Below are positions 40,794 to 50,803 of a DNA stretch of 64,000 nt, piece by piece (positions within the stretch are counted from its first letter, which is position 1; each line of letters begins with the position of its first letter). The stretch is from CAWAND01 sp963797485 (GTDB lineage: Bacteria; Chloroflexota; Anaerolineae; Anaerolineales; E44-bin32). The stretch spans positions 496,001 to 560,000 of the forward strand of contig CAWCPF010000003.1 of NCBI GenBank assembly GCA_963797485.1. The letters run 5' to 3'. The translations under genes were made by a program, and so were the position numbers. Under the pieces are notes generated by a model that was not told where the DNA came from, did not search any database, and worked only from the letters and a program-made list of their open reading frames with translations.

Positions 40794-42923
40794 CTACTTC
40801 AACACGGCTAACAGGTTGCTGTAGTCATCGGTCCAGGCGGTCAGGTTTGGAGCCAAAGGCGGGCGCGGCGATGTGCGCGAGGCGATGGCCGGATCGGCCA
40901 GGATAGCCGGTCCGCGGGTCACGAGCATCCAGACCGAGTCATAACTCTGCAGGCCGTCGCCGGCGTCGTCGATCTCGGCCGCGTTCAGCTGGAACGCGTC
41001 CGCCAGGCGGTAGACCTCCTGGTTGAGGTTGAAATTGCGATTGGACACATGCACGGCCAGGATGCCGTCGGGGGCCAGGCGCTGCATGTAGATCTGAAAC
41101 GCCTCCTCGGTCAGCAGGTGGACCGGGATGGTGTCCCCGCTGAAAGCATCCAGCACCAGCAGGTCGAAGCGCTCGAAATCGGGCTTGGCTAACTCTTGCT
41201 CCAGGGAAAGGCGGGCGTCCCCCGGGATCACCTCGACCTGGGCGGGTGAATCTGAAAGGAACGAGAAGTAGCCGCCCTGGCCCTCGGCGATGGCAATGAC
41301 GTCCGGGTTGATCTCGTAGAAGCGGAAGTCGTCGCCCGGCTGGCCGTAGGCGGCGATCACGCCGATGCCCATCCCCAGCCCTGCCACCCTGATCGGCCCG
41401 GGCCGAGCGGGGTGGTGCAGGAAGGCCAGACCGACCCCGCTCGTGTCGGCGTAGAAGGCCGTCGGCAAACGGCGGAAGCGGTCGGCGGCGAACTGGAAAC
41501 CATGCACGGTCTTGCCATGGGTGAATTCAAACGCCAGTATGTCCGGCCGATCGGTGTTGATGGCCCACACTCGGGAGATGCCGTAGAAGCCGCGCATGGA
41601 GAGCAAGGCGGCCGAGCCAGTGGACTGCATGATGAGGGCCGTCAGGAGGGCGATGACCAGCGTCAGCGCGCCGGCGCTCCAGGCGCCGAGATTCCGATCG
41701 CGCGTGCTGGCGCCCCGGCCACGGCCTCCCCGCCGTCTGCCGGACGGTGGGGGCCGTCGTTCACGCCACAAGATGACCGTCATCAGGGCGGCGCAGGCCA
41801 CCAGCCCCCATTGGAGCTCCCAGAAGCCGGACGAGAACAAAGCCGGGGCGAGCAGCGTGACAAAGGCGCCGCCCAGGGCGCCCCCCAGCGCGACCATTAA
41901 ATAGAAGGCCGGCAGGAATGCCGGCTCCGGACGCCGGCCATAAAGCTCGTTGTGACACAGCATACAGGCCGCAAACAGCAGCAGCGTGTAGGCCGTCAAC
42001 TGAATGGGCAGGCTGAAGGACGGCACGCGGACGAGCGACCACAGGCTGAACAGGCTCAGCAGGCCGAACGCCCACAGGTAGAGCCGACGCCGGTACAACT
42101 GGCCGCCGCCGAAGGCCAGCACGAAGGTCAGCAGATAGACCGCCAGCGGCAGCACCCACAAGAAGGGGATGACGGCCACTTCCTGGGTGATCTGGTTGGT
42201 GACCGAGACCAGCAGGGAGGCGGCCACCGCCGCCAGACCGAGCCACAGCAGGTAGATCTGCCCCGCGGGCCGGCGGGCGGCGGCGGGCTCGACCGGTAAG
42301 GCGGGCCCGGCGGGACGGTGAGCGGCGCGCCAGGCCAGCACCCCGGCGGCGACGGCAAACAGCGCGAAGGCGCCCGACCACACGCTCGCCTGGGCCCGCA
42401 GGCTCAACCACGGCTCAAAGACCAGGGGATAGCTGATCAGCGCCGCCAACGATCCCAGGTTGGAGAGCGCGTACAGCCGGTAGGGGAGCGCGTCGCCGCG
42501 CTCGGCGAAGTACCAGGCCTGCATGAGCGTGCTGTTGGCCGACAGCATCAGGTACGGGAGCCCGACCGCCACCGCCAGGATGCGCAAGATCCCGACCACG
42601 GGCAGGTCGCTGGGCCCCGGCCGCCAGCTTGGATCCGGGGTCAGCGGGGATGGCCACGTCAGGGCGGCCGCGGCGAGCAATCCCAGCGAGATTGCCAGCG
42701 CCGCCAGGTGGACCCAGCCCTGCGCCTTGGGGCGCAGCTTACCCAGCAGCCAACCGGCGTAGGCATAGCCCCCGGTCAAGAACACCTGGAAAAAGAGCAG
42801 CACGGTCGACCAGACCATGGGGGTCCCGCCAAACCATGGCAGCAGGAATTTTCCCAGCATGGGCTGGACCTGGAAGAGCAGGAAGGCGGAGATCAGGACA
42901 CTGAGGCTGTAGCCGACCGGCAT
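40794..42923 (-). CDS. Membrane-fused spermidine-synthase-like protein
   Basis: A 709-residue protein: the first 450 residues form about twelve membrane helices, and residues 480-690 form a spermidine-synthase-like Rossmann domain with IRVAGLGMGIGVIAAY, FYEINPDVIAIA and DLLVLDAFSGDTIPVHLLTEEAF. The DAFSGD motif is at the amine-binding site position of true synthases. The family often has no known product. ATG 42923 is used. A Rex-like palindrome lies 64 bp upstream, as for its relative at 3855. Confidence 0.85.
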   Translation of the reverse strand: MPVGYSLSVLISAFLLFQVQPMLGKFLLPWFGGTPMVWSTVLLFFQVFLTGGYAYAGWLLGKLRPKAQGWVHLAALAISLGLLAAAALTWPSPLTPDPSWRPGPSDLPVVGILRILAVAVGLPYLMLSANSTLMQAWYFAERGDALPYRLYALSNLGSLAALISYPLVFEPWLSLRAQASVWSGAFALFAVAAGVLAWRAAHRPAGPALPVEPAAARRPAGQIYLLWLGLAAVAASLLVSVTNQITQEVAVIPFLWVLPLAVYLLTFVLAFGGGQLYRRRLYLWAFGLLSLFSLWSLVRVPSFSLPIQLTAYTLLLFAACMLCHNELYGRRPEPAFLPAFYLMVALGGALGGAFVTLLAPALFSSGFWELQWGLVACAALMTVILWRERRPPPSGRRRGGRGRGASTRDRNLGAWSAGALTLVIALLTALIMQSTGSAALLSMRGFYGISRVWAINTDRPDILAFEFTHGKTVHGFQFAADRFRRLPTAFYADTSGVGLAFLHHPARPGPIRVAGLGMGIGVIAAYGQPGDDFRFYEINPDVIAIAEGQGGYFSFLSDSPAQVEVIPGDARLSLEQELAKPDFERFDLLVLDAFSGDTIPVHLLTEEAFQIYMQRLAPDGILAVHVSNRNFNLNQEVYRLADAFQLNAAEIDDAGDGLQSYDSVWMLVTRGPAILADPAIASRTSPRPPLAPNLTAWTDDYSNLLAVLK

Positions 42924-42986
42924 GGGGGTCCATCTTACCCCACATCGACGCCCGAGCCAGACCTCGGTGGGAGGTCCGGGTCCGAT

Positions 42987-43004
42987 ATGTGAAGAAATTC
43001 ACAA
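42987..43004. promoter_or_regulatory. Rex/CRP-like palindrome, site E
   Basis: ATGTGAA-GAAA-TTCACAA, 13 of 14 positions, 64 bp upstream of the gene starting at 42923. Confidence 0.6.
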
Positions 43005-43066
43005 TCCGCATGAGGGGTGCGGAATGATGCGCACGGTCCGATCGTCGTCAGACGGCACTTCAAGAG

Positions 43067-43492
43067 TCAGTGGGAGCGCAGATTCAGCCAAGTGCCCAGC
43101 AGGAACAGGGCTGCCAGCGCGTACCAGGCGGGCCGGCTGACGGTGGCCGCCGGCCACCAATAGAACATGACCGTGGCCAGGTAGAGCAGGACATACGGGA
43201 TGAAGATCGGCCACACGGGTGGGGAGCGCCAGGCGATGTGCGCCAGATACTCGACGGCGAAGCCGAACGCTGCCCAAATCAGGAACAAGACGCCCCCAAG
43301 CCACAGGGACACCGGCGCGCCGGCGCGTCGAAGCCACAGGCTGGCGGCGAAAGCCGGCAGGCTCAGGGCATAGAAGATCCAGCCCCAGCGAACGATGTAT
43401 CCCTCGAACATCCAGTTCCGCAGAGCGAAGTGAGCGTCCAGCGCCGTCTGAAAGGCGAACGCTACGATCAGGTACACCGAGGCGGTGGACAT
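43067..43492 (-). CDS. Small membrane protein, unknown
   Basis: A 141-residue protein with about four membrane helices; an Arg/Trp-rich loop (RRAGAPVSLW) separates helices 2 and 3. I start at MSTASVYLIV, since the longer upstream frame overlaps the previous gene. The preceding gene ends 37 bp away. No family recognised. Confidence 0.6.
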   Translation of the reverse strand: MSTASVYLIVAFAFQTALDAHFALRNWMFEGYIVRWGWIFYALSLPAFAASLWLRRAGAPVSLWLGGVLFLIWAAFGFAVEYLAHIAWRSPPVWPIFIPYVLLYLATVMFYWWPAATVSRPAWYALAALFLLGTWLNLRSH

Positions 43493-43529
43493 GCGCTCAT
43501 CCCTCAACGGCCGGAACGGGCGGCGGCGG

Positions 43530-43946
43530 TCAGGCTTGGGCGGCGGTTCGCTCCAACTGGGCCGACATCCCTGCAGACGCAAGGACGATCACCACGCCAA
43601 GCGTCCCGTAGAAGACCTGCAGGGTGCGGGCCAGCCCTTCGGGCGAACCAAAGGTCAGCACCTCCACAACCTCAAAGACGATGATGGCGCCGCCTGCCAG
43701 CATGCAGGCCAAGGGGGCGTAGCGGTGGCGGCGGATGAGCAGCCCGGTGGTGAGCAGGGCGCCGCCCCCCACCACGACCAACAGGGCCAGGCCCGGGACG
43801 AAGTAGTCCGGGAAAACGGTTCCAGCCAGCTGGTCAACGGGGGGCGCGTTCAATCCCGTCACCAGGCCGATCCCGCCGGCGATGGCGGTCAGAGACAAGA
43901 ATCCGTTGAAGACAATCAGCAGGGCGCGGAGCAATCGATGGAGCAT
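43530..43946 (-). CDS. Small membrane protein, unknown
   Basis: A 138-residue protein with about four helices and a basic N-terminus MLHRLLRALLIVFNGFLSL. It is followed by the 43067 gene, probably as an operon. Function unknown. A GTGAC-N4-GTCAC palindrome lies upstream (44051-44064). Confidence 0.6.
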   Translation of the reverse strand: MLHRLLRALLIVFNGFLSLTAIAGGIGLVTGLNAPPVDQLAGTVFPDYFVPGLALLVVVGGGALLTTGLLIRRHRYAPLACMLAGGAIIVFEVVEVLTFGSPEGLARTLQVFYGTLGVVIVLASAGMSAQLERTAAQA

Positions 43947-44112
43947 GGGTGTGACCTCATAGCGTGCGCGAGGCCCAGTCGGCAAAATCTCGGCCAAGCC
44001 GGGCCGTGGTTGGATGTCTCAACTTTAGGCGGTCAGACAAGCGGACCCTAGTGACGCATGTCACGCTCGTTGAGGGGCAAGAGGCAGCCGATGAAGGCTG
44101 GCCTGGGGCGTG

Positions 44113-44898
44113 TCAGGCGGAGGCGCCCGAATACCGGCGCAGGCCGGCGCGCCAGAAGAGCCGCGACGCCGTCAGCAGGGCCGCCGCCAGGGCGAGCGCT
44201 TCAAGCGTGGTGGGCGCGTCCAGGCGCCCGGTGAGGGCCTCAGCCGGCACGGTGGTGGCAAAGGCTATAGGGATGATGAAGGTCAACCCGTAGCGCAGCC
44301 AACCGGGGTACAGGCTCACCGGCCAGCGCCCGGCCTCGTACACGCTCTGAAAGATGTACAGGATGTTCTCGACGCGCACGAACCAGAACGACAGGCTCGC
44401 CAGCACCAGCCAGAACGAGTACACAATCGCCAGGCCGGAAATCAGCATCCCGGCGAAGGTGGCGACCTCGGCCGCCCCGACGCGCTCGCCCAGCCGCACC
44501 AGGGCAATGCTGAGGACTACCGCCCCCAGCCCGACATCGATCAGTCCCCACAGGTCGGCCCCTTGCAGGCTGACCAGCATCTGGGCATCCTCGGGCTTGG
44601 TGAGAATGAAGTCCAGGCTGCCCTGGCGGACGCCTTCGATGAAGGCCTGCATGCTGGGTTGTATCACCAGACTGATGGCGCCGCCCACCAGGAAGAACAC
44701 CCCCAGCAGGGCCACGAGTTCATCCGGCCGCCAGCCGGACAGGTTGTCGGTGTAGCTGAAGACAACTGCCAGACCGGCCAGCGCCGTGCCCAGTTCGAAT
44801 AAGGATTGGAGCAGATGGATGAAGAAATCCAACCGGTAAGCCAGCTCCCGAATAAAACCGATGCGCAGATACACCCACAGCAAGCGCAGGGCCGTCAT
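44113..44898 (-). CDS. ABC-2 type permease, second subunit
   Basis: A 261-residue permease with six helices of the ABC-2 class (PF06182-like). LDFFIHLLQSLFELGTALAG is in the first loop, and the DFILTKPEDAQMLVSLQG segment is typical of the family. The ATG overlaps the previous permease stop by 4 nt (ATGA), so both are made together. Substrate unknown, perhaps a drug or lipid. Confidence 0.85.
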   Translation of the reverse strand: MTALRLLWVYLRIGFIRELAYRLDFFIHLLQSLFELGTALAGLAVVFSYTDNLSGWRPDELVALLGVFFLVGGAISLVIQPSMQAFIEGVRQGSLDFILTKPEDAQMLVSLQGADLWGLIDVGLGAVVLSIALVRLGERVGAAEVATFAGMLISGLAIVYSFWLVLASLSFWFVRVENILYIFQSVYEAGRWPVSLYPGWLRYGLTFIIPIAFATTVPAEALTGRLDAPTTLEALALAAALLTASRLFWRAGLRRYSGASA

Positions 44899-45698
44899 CC
44901 GCCCACCGCCGAGTAGGTGCGCACGCCGGCGCGCCAGCCGAAGCGCACAATCAAGACGGCCAGCCCGGCCCAGATCGCCTGCGCCCCCAGCCCGGACCAC
45001 ACCTGGGAGGGCGTCAGCTGGCCGAGGATGAGCTCGACCGGAAAGCTGACCATCCAGCGGAAGGGCAGCACGGCGGTGATGGTTTGCAGCCATCCAGGCA
45101 GCAGCGTGATGGGCGCCATCTGCCCGGACAGAAACAGCATGCCAACGAAGTAGGTCTGGTTGAGCGCGCCGACGCGAGTGGTCCAGAACGCGCACAATGC
45201 CAGCGCCCACTCGATCAGGAAGCGGAGCACGAAGGCCAGCGCCAGAGCGGGGACGGCGGCGGCCAGGCTCCAGGCCGAAATGTGCCAGTCCGGATGGAAC
45301 AGCAGCGTGAGGATCCAGGCCACCACCAGCAGCCCCGGGCTGGTGATGAGCTTGGCGGACAGGTTGTCGGCAATGTCGGCGTGAATCGGATGGACCGGGC
45401 GGAGCAGCAGAAACGACAGGCCCCCCTGCCGCACCCGATACTCGAATTCGTACATGATCCAGGTGTAGGTCGCATGGTTGACCAGCATCAGGACGATGTA
45501 GTAGGCCGCAAACGCTCCCGCCGAGTACCCCCCGACATCGCCTCCCCGCGAGTTCGCCACCACCGACCAGATCACCAGGTAGATCACCGGCTCAAGGATG
45601 TCGCTGATGAGCCAGATGACCAGCGAGGCCCGATATTGAACCTGTGAGGCGAAGGTGGTTTTGAACTGCTGAACGTAGAGCTGGATCAGGCCCCTCAC
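44895..45698 (-). CDS. ABC-2 type permease, first subunit
   Basis: A 267-residue permease with six helices; the segment RVRQGGLSFLLLRPVHPIHADIADNL matches the family loop that meets the ATPase. It overlaps the ATPase stop and the next permease start by 4 nt each. With both neighbours it forms a three-gene exporter. Confidence 0.85.
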   Translation of the reverse strand: MRGLIQLYVQQFKTTFASQVQYRASLVIWLISDILEPVIYLVIWSVVANSRGGDVGGYSAGAFAAYYIVLMLVNHATYTWIMYEFEYRVRQGGLSFLLLRPVHPIHADIADNLSAKLITSPGLLVVAWILTLLFHPDWHISAWSLAAAVPALALAFVLRFLIEWALALCAFWTTRVGALNQTYFVGMLFLSGQMAPITLLPGWLQTITAVLPFRWMVSFPVELILGQLTPSQVWSGLGAQAIWAGLAVLIVRFGWRAGVRTYSAVGG

Positions 45699-46675
45699 AT
45701 CGCAGGCTCCTCGAAGACGCGCTCGATCACCTCTTCAATTGGGGGGTCCTCGACCGTCAGGTCGATGACCGGCAGATCGGCCAGCAGCCGGCTGGTCACG
45801 CGGGCGGTTTGGTCCTTAGGGACGCGCAGGGTGAGGTTGCCGTCCTCACACGAGATCACCTCGCCATACCCCTCGAGCTTGTCCGGACAGGTCTCGAGTT
45901 GCACGGTGATGGTCTTGTGCTGCGTGAAGCGCTTGATCAGATCGGCCAAATCGCCGTCAAACAGCAGGCGGCCGTGGTGGATCACGATGACCCGCCGGCA
46001 GAGCGCCTCCACATCCGCCATGTAATGGCTGGTTAGGATCACCGTGGCGCCGAAACGCTGGTTGTAATCGCTGATGAAAGCGCGGATGCGCCGCTGCATG
46101 GTCACGTCCAGCCCGATGGTGGGTTCATCCAGAAACACCACCTGCGGGCGGTGCAGCAGGGCTGCAGCGACCTCGCATTTCATGCGTTCGCCCAGAGATA
46201 GATTGCGAACCGGCTTGTGGAGCAGCGTACCCAGCTCCAGGAGCTCGGTCAGCTCTTCAAGAGTTTGGCGGAAGGCGGCCGGGTCCAGCCGGTAGACGGC
46301 CCGGTTGAGTTCGAACGAATCGATGGCCGGGATATCCCAGACGAGCTGGTTGCGCTGGCCCATCACCAGCGTGATGCGGCGCAGGAAGTCAGCCTGTCGC
46401 TGGGAAGGGGTGTATCCCAGGACGGTGGCCTCGCCGGCAGTTGGGTAGAGCAATCCGGAGAGCATCTTCAAGGTCGTGGTCTTGCCGGCGCCGTTGGGCC
46501 CCAGGAAGCCGACGATCTCACCCGGGGCGACGTCGAAGGTGATCCCGTCCACGGCCTTGACGTCTTCGACCCGGCGGTGGATCAAGCTCCGCAGGGCCGG
46601 CAGCGCGCCGGATTCGCGTTCAGACACGCGGTAGGTCTTGCACAGCTGGCGCGCTTGGATCGCAGGCTTGGCCAC
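45695..46675 (-). CDS. ABC transporter ATPase
   Basis: A 326-residue ATPase. Walker A GPNGAGKTTTLK, signature NLSLGERMKCE, Walker B VVFLDEPTIGLD, and H-loop TSHYMADVEAL. A GTG at 46675 gives MAKPAIQARQLCKTYRV, the normal start; the longer frame is unsupported. The C-terminal 80 residues form a regulatory extension as in ABC-2 exporters. The permeases follow with 4-nt overlaps. Confidence 0.9.
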   Translation of the reverse strand: MAKPAIQARQLCKTYRVSERESGALPALRSLIHRRVEDVKAVDGITFDVAPGEIVGFLGPNGAGKTTTLKMLSGLLYPTAGEATVLGYTPSQRQADFLRRITLVMGQRNQLVWDIPAIDSFELNRAVYRLDPAAFRQTLEELTELLELGTLLHKPVRNLSLGERMKCEVAAALLHRPQVVFLDEPTIGLDVTMQRRIRAFISDYNQRFGATVILTSHYMADVEALCRRVIVIHHGRLLFDGDLADLIKRFTQHKTITVQLETCPDKLEGYGEVISCEDGNLTLRVPKDQTARVTSRLLADLPVIDLTVEDPPIEEVIERVFEEPAM

Positions 46676-46843
46676 GCTCGATGCGTCTCCATGAGTGGGG
46701 TGGGAAGTCTCGGCTCGGCGTGGCCCATTCTCCCACAACCGCCGCCGGAGCGTACGGGACTCCTGACATTCGACCATGGAAGTCAGCATGCCTGGATGCT
46801 AGAATTGCCGGCGGACTCACCGGCTGAAACCTCGGAGCGTGCC

Positions 46844-47845
46844 ATGGACGCCATGGTGGAAACCACAGATCTGGCCAAGACCTTCCCTGGGGAAAATGGG
46901 CAGGCCATTCAGGCGGTCAAGGGCATCAATCTGCGGATTGAACGCGGCGAAATCTTCAGCCTGTTGGGTCCCAACGGCGCGGGCAAGACCACGACCATCT
47001 CGATGATCAGCGGCCTGATCGAACCGACGCGCGGGGACGCCTTCATCGGGGGCCACTCGATCACCCACGAACCGCTGAAAGCCAAGGCCCTGCTGGGCGT
47101 TGTGCCTCAGGAAGTGGCGCTCTACCCGCGCCTTTCCGCCCGCCAGAACCTGATGTTCTTCGGCCGGATGTACGGTCTGACCGGCGCGGACTTGAACCGA
47201 CGCGTTGACCAGGTGCTTGAGTTCATTGATCTGACGGATCGGCAGAACGACCGCGTCGAGACCTACTCGGGCGGCATGAAGCGGCGCGTGAACATCGCCG
47301 CCGGACTGCTGCATGATCCGCAGGTCGTGTATCTGGACGAACCGACGGTCGGCATCGATCCCCAAAGTCGGCGGCGGATTCTGGACACGGTCAAAACCCT
47401 GCGCCGGGAGCGGGGGCTGACCGTGCTGTACACCACCCACCTGATGGAGGAAGCGCAGGAGCTCAGCGACCGGGTGGCGATCATCGATCACGGGGAGGTC
47501 ATCGCCCTGGGGACGCAGGGGGACCTCATCCAACAGGTTGGCGAGGAGGATCGGCTGGTACTGAAGCTCGGCCAGGCGCTCGTGGATGAGACCCTCGCGG
47601 CGCGGATCCGGTCCAGCGTCGAAGGGGTCACGCATGTAGATTTCGATCCACCGGGGGCGGGGGGAGAAGATCCGTCCAATTTGGAGGGTGTGTTGGTGGT
47701 GAGCGCCAAACGGGGGCGCAAGGCCCTGCCCAACGTGCTGCACCTGCTCGATGAGGCCGGTATCCAGGTGCAGTCCGTAGAAGTTCGAGAACCCGACCTC
47801 GAGGCCGTGTTCCTCAAACTGACCGGGCGAGCGCTGAGAGACTGA
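46844..47845 (+). CDS. ABC transporter ATPase (second cassette)
   Basis: A 333-residue ATPase with Walker A GPNGAGKTTTIS, Q-loop VPQEVALYPRL, signature TYSGGMKRRVN, Walker B VVYLDEPTVGID and H-loop TTHLMEEAQEL. ATG 46844 has GGAG 7 nt upstream. A C-terminal domain of about 90 residues follows. It is divergent from the first cassette across about 170 bp and starts a three-gene operon. Confidence 0.9.
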   Translation: MDAMVETTDLAKTFPGENGQAIQAVKGINLRIERGEIFSLLGPNGAGKTTTISMISGLIEPTRGDAFIGGHSITHEPLKAKALLGVVPQEVALYPRLSARQNLMFFGRMYGLTGADLNRRVDQVLEFIDLTDRQNDRVETYSGGMKRRVNIAAGLLHDPQVVYLDEPTVGIDPQSRRRILDTVKTLRRERGLTVLYTTHLMEEAQELSDRVAIIDHGEVIALGTQGDLIQQVGEEDRLVLKLGQALVDETLAARIRSSVEGVTHVDFDPPGAGGEDPSNLEGVLVVSAKRGRKALPNVLHLLDEAGIQVQSVEVREPDLEAVFLKLTGRALRD

Positions 47846-47846
47846 C

Positions 47847-49271
47847 ATGCGCAAGTTGTGGGCGATCACCTGGAAAGAGGTCTATTCGCGATTCACCGAC
47901 CGCAATCTGCTTCTGATCATGGTTGCGGCCCCGCTGGCCATCGCCTCGATCATCGGTCTGGCGTTTGGGGGCCTGGCCAGCGGCTCGAGCCCCGTCAGCC
48001 ACATACCGGTGGCGGTGGTCAATCACGACGCCGACGCCGGGATCGGCGTCTCGATGGGCGCCGTGCTGGAAGGGCTCCTGGTCCAGGGCCAGCTCCCGCA
48101 AGAGTTGCAAGCCTTCTCGGCATCTGACTGTCCACAACCGGCCGGCGGGTCGCAGTCAGACGGAACCAGCCTGAGTCTCGATGAACTGGTCGATGGCACA
48201 GCGTTCAACCCGGCCCGTGTCGAGGCTCTGGTCGAAGCCGGAAGCCTTGAGGCTTCCTTTGGCGCTGATCTCTCCATGCCGGGTGTCGACGCGGCGGCTC
48301 GGGCGGCCGTTGACAAGGGCCTGTATTCGGCGGTCGTCATCATCCCGGCGGAGTTCAGCGCCGGACTGACGCGCCTGGCCCAACCGGCCTCGGCTCCCGA
48401 GGCGGTCCAGGTGACGGTCTACGGAAATCAGGGGCGCGACTTGGACGTCAGCATCGTCAAGAGCCTGGTCGACGGCATCGTCGGGAGACTGATCAGCGGC
48501 AACATCGCCATTGGGGCGACCTTCTCGGAATTGGCCGCCGCGCACCCCGAAGCGCTGACCGGGGCTCAAAACCTCGATTTTGGACAGCTGTTTGCGTGCG
48601 CGTTCATGCCGGGCGGGGACGTGGCCACGCTGGTGGACCAAGCCATTCAAGCGGCCAGTGCCAGCCCGGTGGGCGGGCTGTTGGTCGGCTTCGGTTCGGC
48701 CCAGGCGATGTTCTTTGCCCTGTTCACGGCCGAATTTGGCGTGTTGAGCATGTATGAAGAGCGGCGGACCGGGACGCTCCAGCGGCTGCTGATTTCGCCC
48801 ACGCCGCGCTGGACCATCCTGGGGGGCAAGCTGGTCGGGGTCATGGCCAGCGTAGCCTTCCAGTTGCTCGTGCTCATAGTGGCGTTGACACTTGTTGACA
48901 GCCTGCTCGAAGGGAAACTGACGATGATTTGGGGGACGAATGTGCCGCTGCTCCTCCTGACCGTGCTGGCGGCCACAACCTCGGTGTCGGGCCTCGGGAT
49001 GCTGCTTGCCGGCGTGCTGAAGGGCCTCGAGCAAGCCAACGTGGTCGGGTCGGTGCTCAACATCGCGCTGGGGGTGCTGGGCGGCGGGTTCGGTTTCCAG
49101 CTGCCTCGGGCCGTGGCCGGGTGGTCGATGATCTATTGGGGGAGGGATGCCTTCGCCATTCTGGCCAGCGGCCACGGAGATCTGACACTCGACCTGGTGA
49201 TTCTGTTCGTCCAAGGGGCGGCGATGTTCGGGCTGGGATTGGTGCTGTTCACCCGGAGGTTCCAGATATGA
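47847..49271 (+). CDS. ABC-2 permease with large extracytoplasmic loop
   Basis: A 474-residue permease. After the first helix comes an extracytoplasmic domain of about 200 residues, then the five C-terminal helices with EERRTGTLQRLLISPTPRW, the conserved E-R-GTL-R motif. The ATG is 1 nt after the ATPase stop. The pair with the next gene makes a heterodimer of the MdrB/YhfE export type. Confidence 0.88.
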   Translation: MRKLWAITWKEVYSRFTDRNLLLIMVAAPLAIASIIGLAFGGLASGSSPVSHIPVAVVNHDADAGIGVSMGAVLEGLLVQGQLPQELQAFSASDCPQPAGGSQSDGTSLSLDELVDGTAFNPARVEALVEAGSLEASFGADLSMPGVDAAARAAVDKGLYSAVVIIPAEFSAGLTRLAQPASAPEAVQVTVYGNQGRDLDVSIVKSLVDGIVGRLISGNIAIGATFSELAAAHPEALTGAQNLDFGQLFACAFMPGGDVATLVDQAIQAASASPVGGLLVGFGSAQAMFFALFTAEFGVLSMYEERRTGTLQRLLISPTPRWTILGGKLVGVMASVAFQLLVLIVALTLVDSLLEGKLTMIWGTNVPLLLLTVLAATTSVSGLGMLLAGVLKGLEQANVVGSVLNIALGVLGGGFGFQLPRAVAGWSMIYWGRDAFAILASGHGDLTLDLVILFVQGAAMFGLGLVLFTRRFQI

Positions 49272-50551
49272 ACCATTCACTTGCCCGAATCCTGGCCATC
49301 GTCATCCAGGACCTGCGGGTTTTCCTGACAGATCGGGCCAATCTTCCCACCCTGCTGGTGACCCCGGCCGTCATGACCGTGGTCATCGCCATGGTCAGTG
49401 GCGGCGCCGTGTCCGGGGGAACCCCGGTCTACCGGCTGGATGTCCTCGACCAGGACCAGAGCGCGGCCTCGGCTGATCTCCTTCAGCGCATCCAATCGGC
49501 GCAACCCGCACTCACCCTGTGTCCCCAGGCAAAGGATGAGGCGGACGGTTGTGAGCTGGGATCCGGTGGTCTGACCCCGGACTTGGCCCTGGATCGGGTA
49601 GCCAACTCGACGTCCATCGCCCTGCTGGTCATTCCAAAGGGGTACGGCGCCGCCCTCGAGGCTTTGGAACCATCCACGCTCGTATTCCGGACCGCTGACG
49701 CCTTTGGGCCGGCCCAGGCGGCGCGGCAGGCGATCGAAGCCGCCCTGTCCGAAATCAACGCCGGGGCCGCCTCAGCCGCCGTCGGCCTGTCGGTGGCCGG
49801 GGAGCTTCTGCAGCCGACGCTGGCCCCGGATGAGGCGGCGGTTCTCTCCAAGGCCATCAATCGAACGGCCCTCGATCTTTGGTCCCAACACCGGGTGACG
49901 GTGGTGGTCGAGCTATCCGGGGCAAGCACACAAAGTGGCTTGATGGATGGCATCCGGAGGGGACTGGGCCAGTCGGTGCCCGGCATGGGAGTCATGTTCG
50001 TCATGATGACCGTGATGGGGGGCATGGCCGCCCTGATCGAGGAGAAAGAGCAGGGCACGCTGCAGCGGCTGGCCTCGATGCCGCTCTCCCGTGCCAGCCT
50101 GCTGGCCGGGAAGATCCTGGCCCGGTTCAGCCTGGGATTGCTGCAGTTCTCGGTGGTGCTGGTGGTGGGCCTGCTCCTCGGGTTGGACCTGGGGAAGGAT
50201 CCGCTGGCCTTAGTGTTGATGATCATGGCCTACACGTTGTCGATTACGGCTCTGTCGTTCGCCGTGGGTTCAAGACTCAAGAATGCCGCTCAGGCAAGCG
50301 GCCTGGCGCTGCTATTGACCTTGACCCTGGCGCCGCTTGGCGGTGCCTGGTGGCCGATCAGCATCACGCCACGGGCGATGCAGATCATCGGACACGTGTC
50401 CCCGGTGGCCTGGGCGATGGACGGGTTCACCCGTTTGACGTACGAGAGCGGCACGCTGGCCAGCGTGTGGATCGAGCTCGCGGTCCTGGCCGCGTTCAGC
50501 CTGGCGGCGTTTGCTCTGGCGATCCCCAGATTCAGATACAGCCTGGACTGA
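49268..50551 (+). CDS. ABC-2 permease, partner subunit
   Basis: A 427-residue permease of the same design, with EEKEQGTLQRLASMPLSRAS at about residue 260 and an extracytoplasmic loop. ATG 49268 overlaps the previous stop (ATGA), and GGAGG lies 9 nt upstream. It ends with IPRFRYSLD, a typical cytosolic tail. Confidence 0.88.
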   Translation: MNHSLARILAIVIQDLRVFLTDRANLPTLLVTPAVMTVVIAMVSGGAVSGGTPVYRLDVLDQDQSAASADLLQRIQSAQPALTLCPQAKDEADGCELGSGGLTPDLALDRVANSTSIALLVIPKGYGAALEALEPSTLVFRTADAFGPAQAARQAIEAALSEINAGAASAAVGLSVAGELLQPTLAPDEAAVLSKAINRTALDLWSQHRVTVVVELSGASTQSGLMDGIRRGLGQSVPGMGVMFVMMTVMGGMAALIEEKEQGTLQRLASMPLSRASLLAGKILARFSLGLLQFSVVLVVGLLLGLDLGKDPLALVLMIMAYTLSITALSFAVGSRLKNAAQASGLALLLTLTLAPLGGAWWPISITPRAMQIIGHVSPVAWAMDGFTRLTYESGTLASVWIELAVLAAFSLAAFALAIPRFRYSLD

Positions 50552-50803
50552 GGTCTAGTCTTTCCGATGGTCCGCAAGTGACGAATCGGCGCGCGGCAGC
50601 GTCCCTTGACGCCCCCAAACCAATCTGATACCGTTCACCATTGCCCCGGCCGGCCCACGAACTGTGCTTGATGCCTGAAAGACCAGCTGCGTGGGGTCAC
50701 AAGCAATGCTCGAGCGGCGGGGGCTTTGTGTTCAAAACGGTCCTCTGGGCAGCCGCCTGGTATCGCGGCTTGATTGCCTCCCTCCGACAGGATGCAGACT
50801 GGA

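Noticed and set aside
44051..44064. GTGACGCATGTCAC palindrome
   Set aside because: Only 5-bp arms, single copy, and no further support, so not listed as an operator.
48156..49280. 374-residue minus-strand open frame over an ABC permease
   Set aside because: Composition bias typical of antisense frames; the permease is well supported.
50560..50790. Possible gene or promoter before the DHA2 exporter
   Set aside because: A TTGACG is present but no convincing -10 at proper spacing, and the frames there are shadows.
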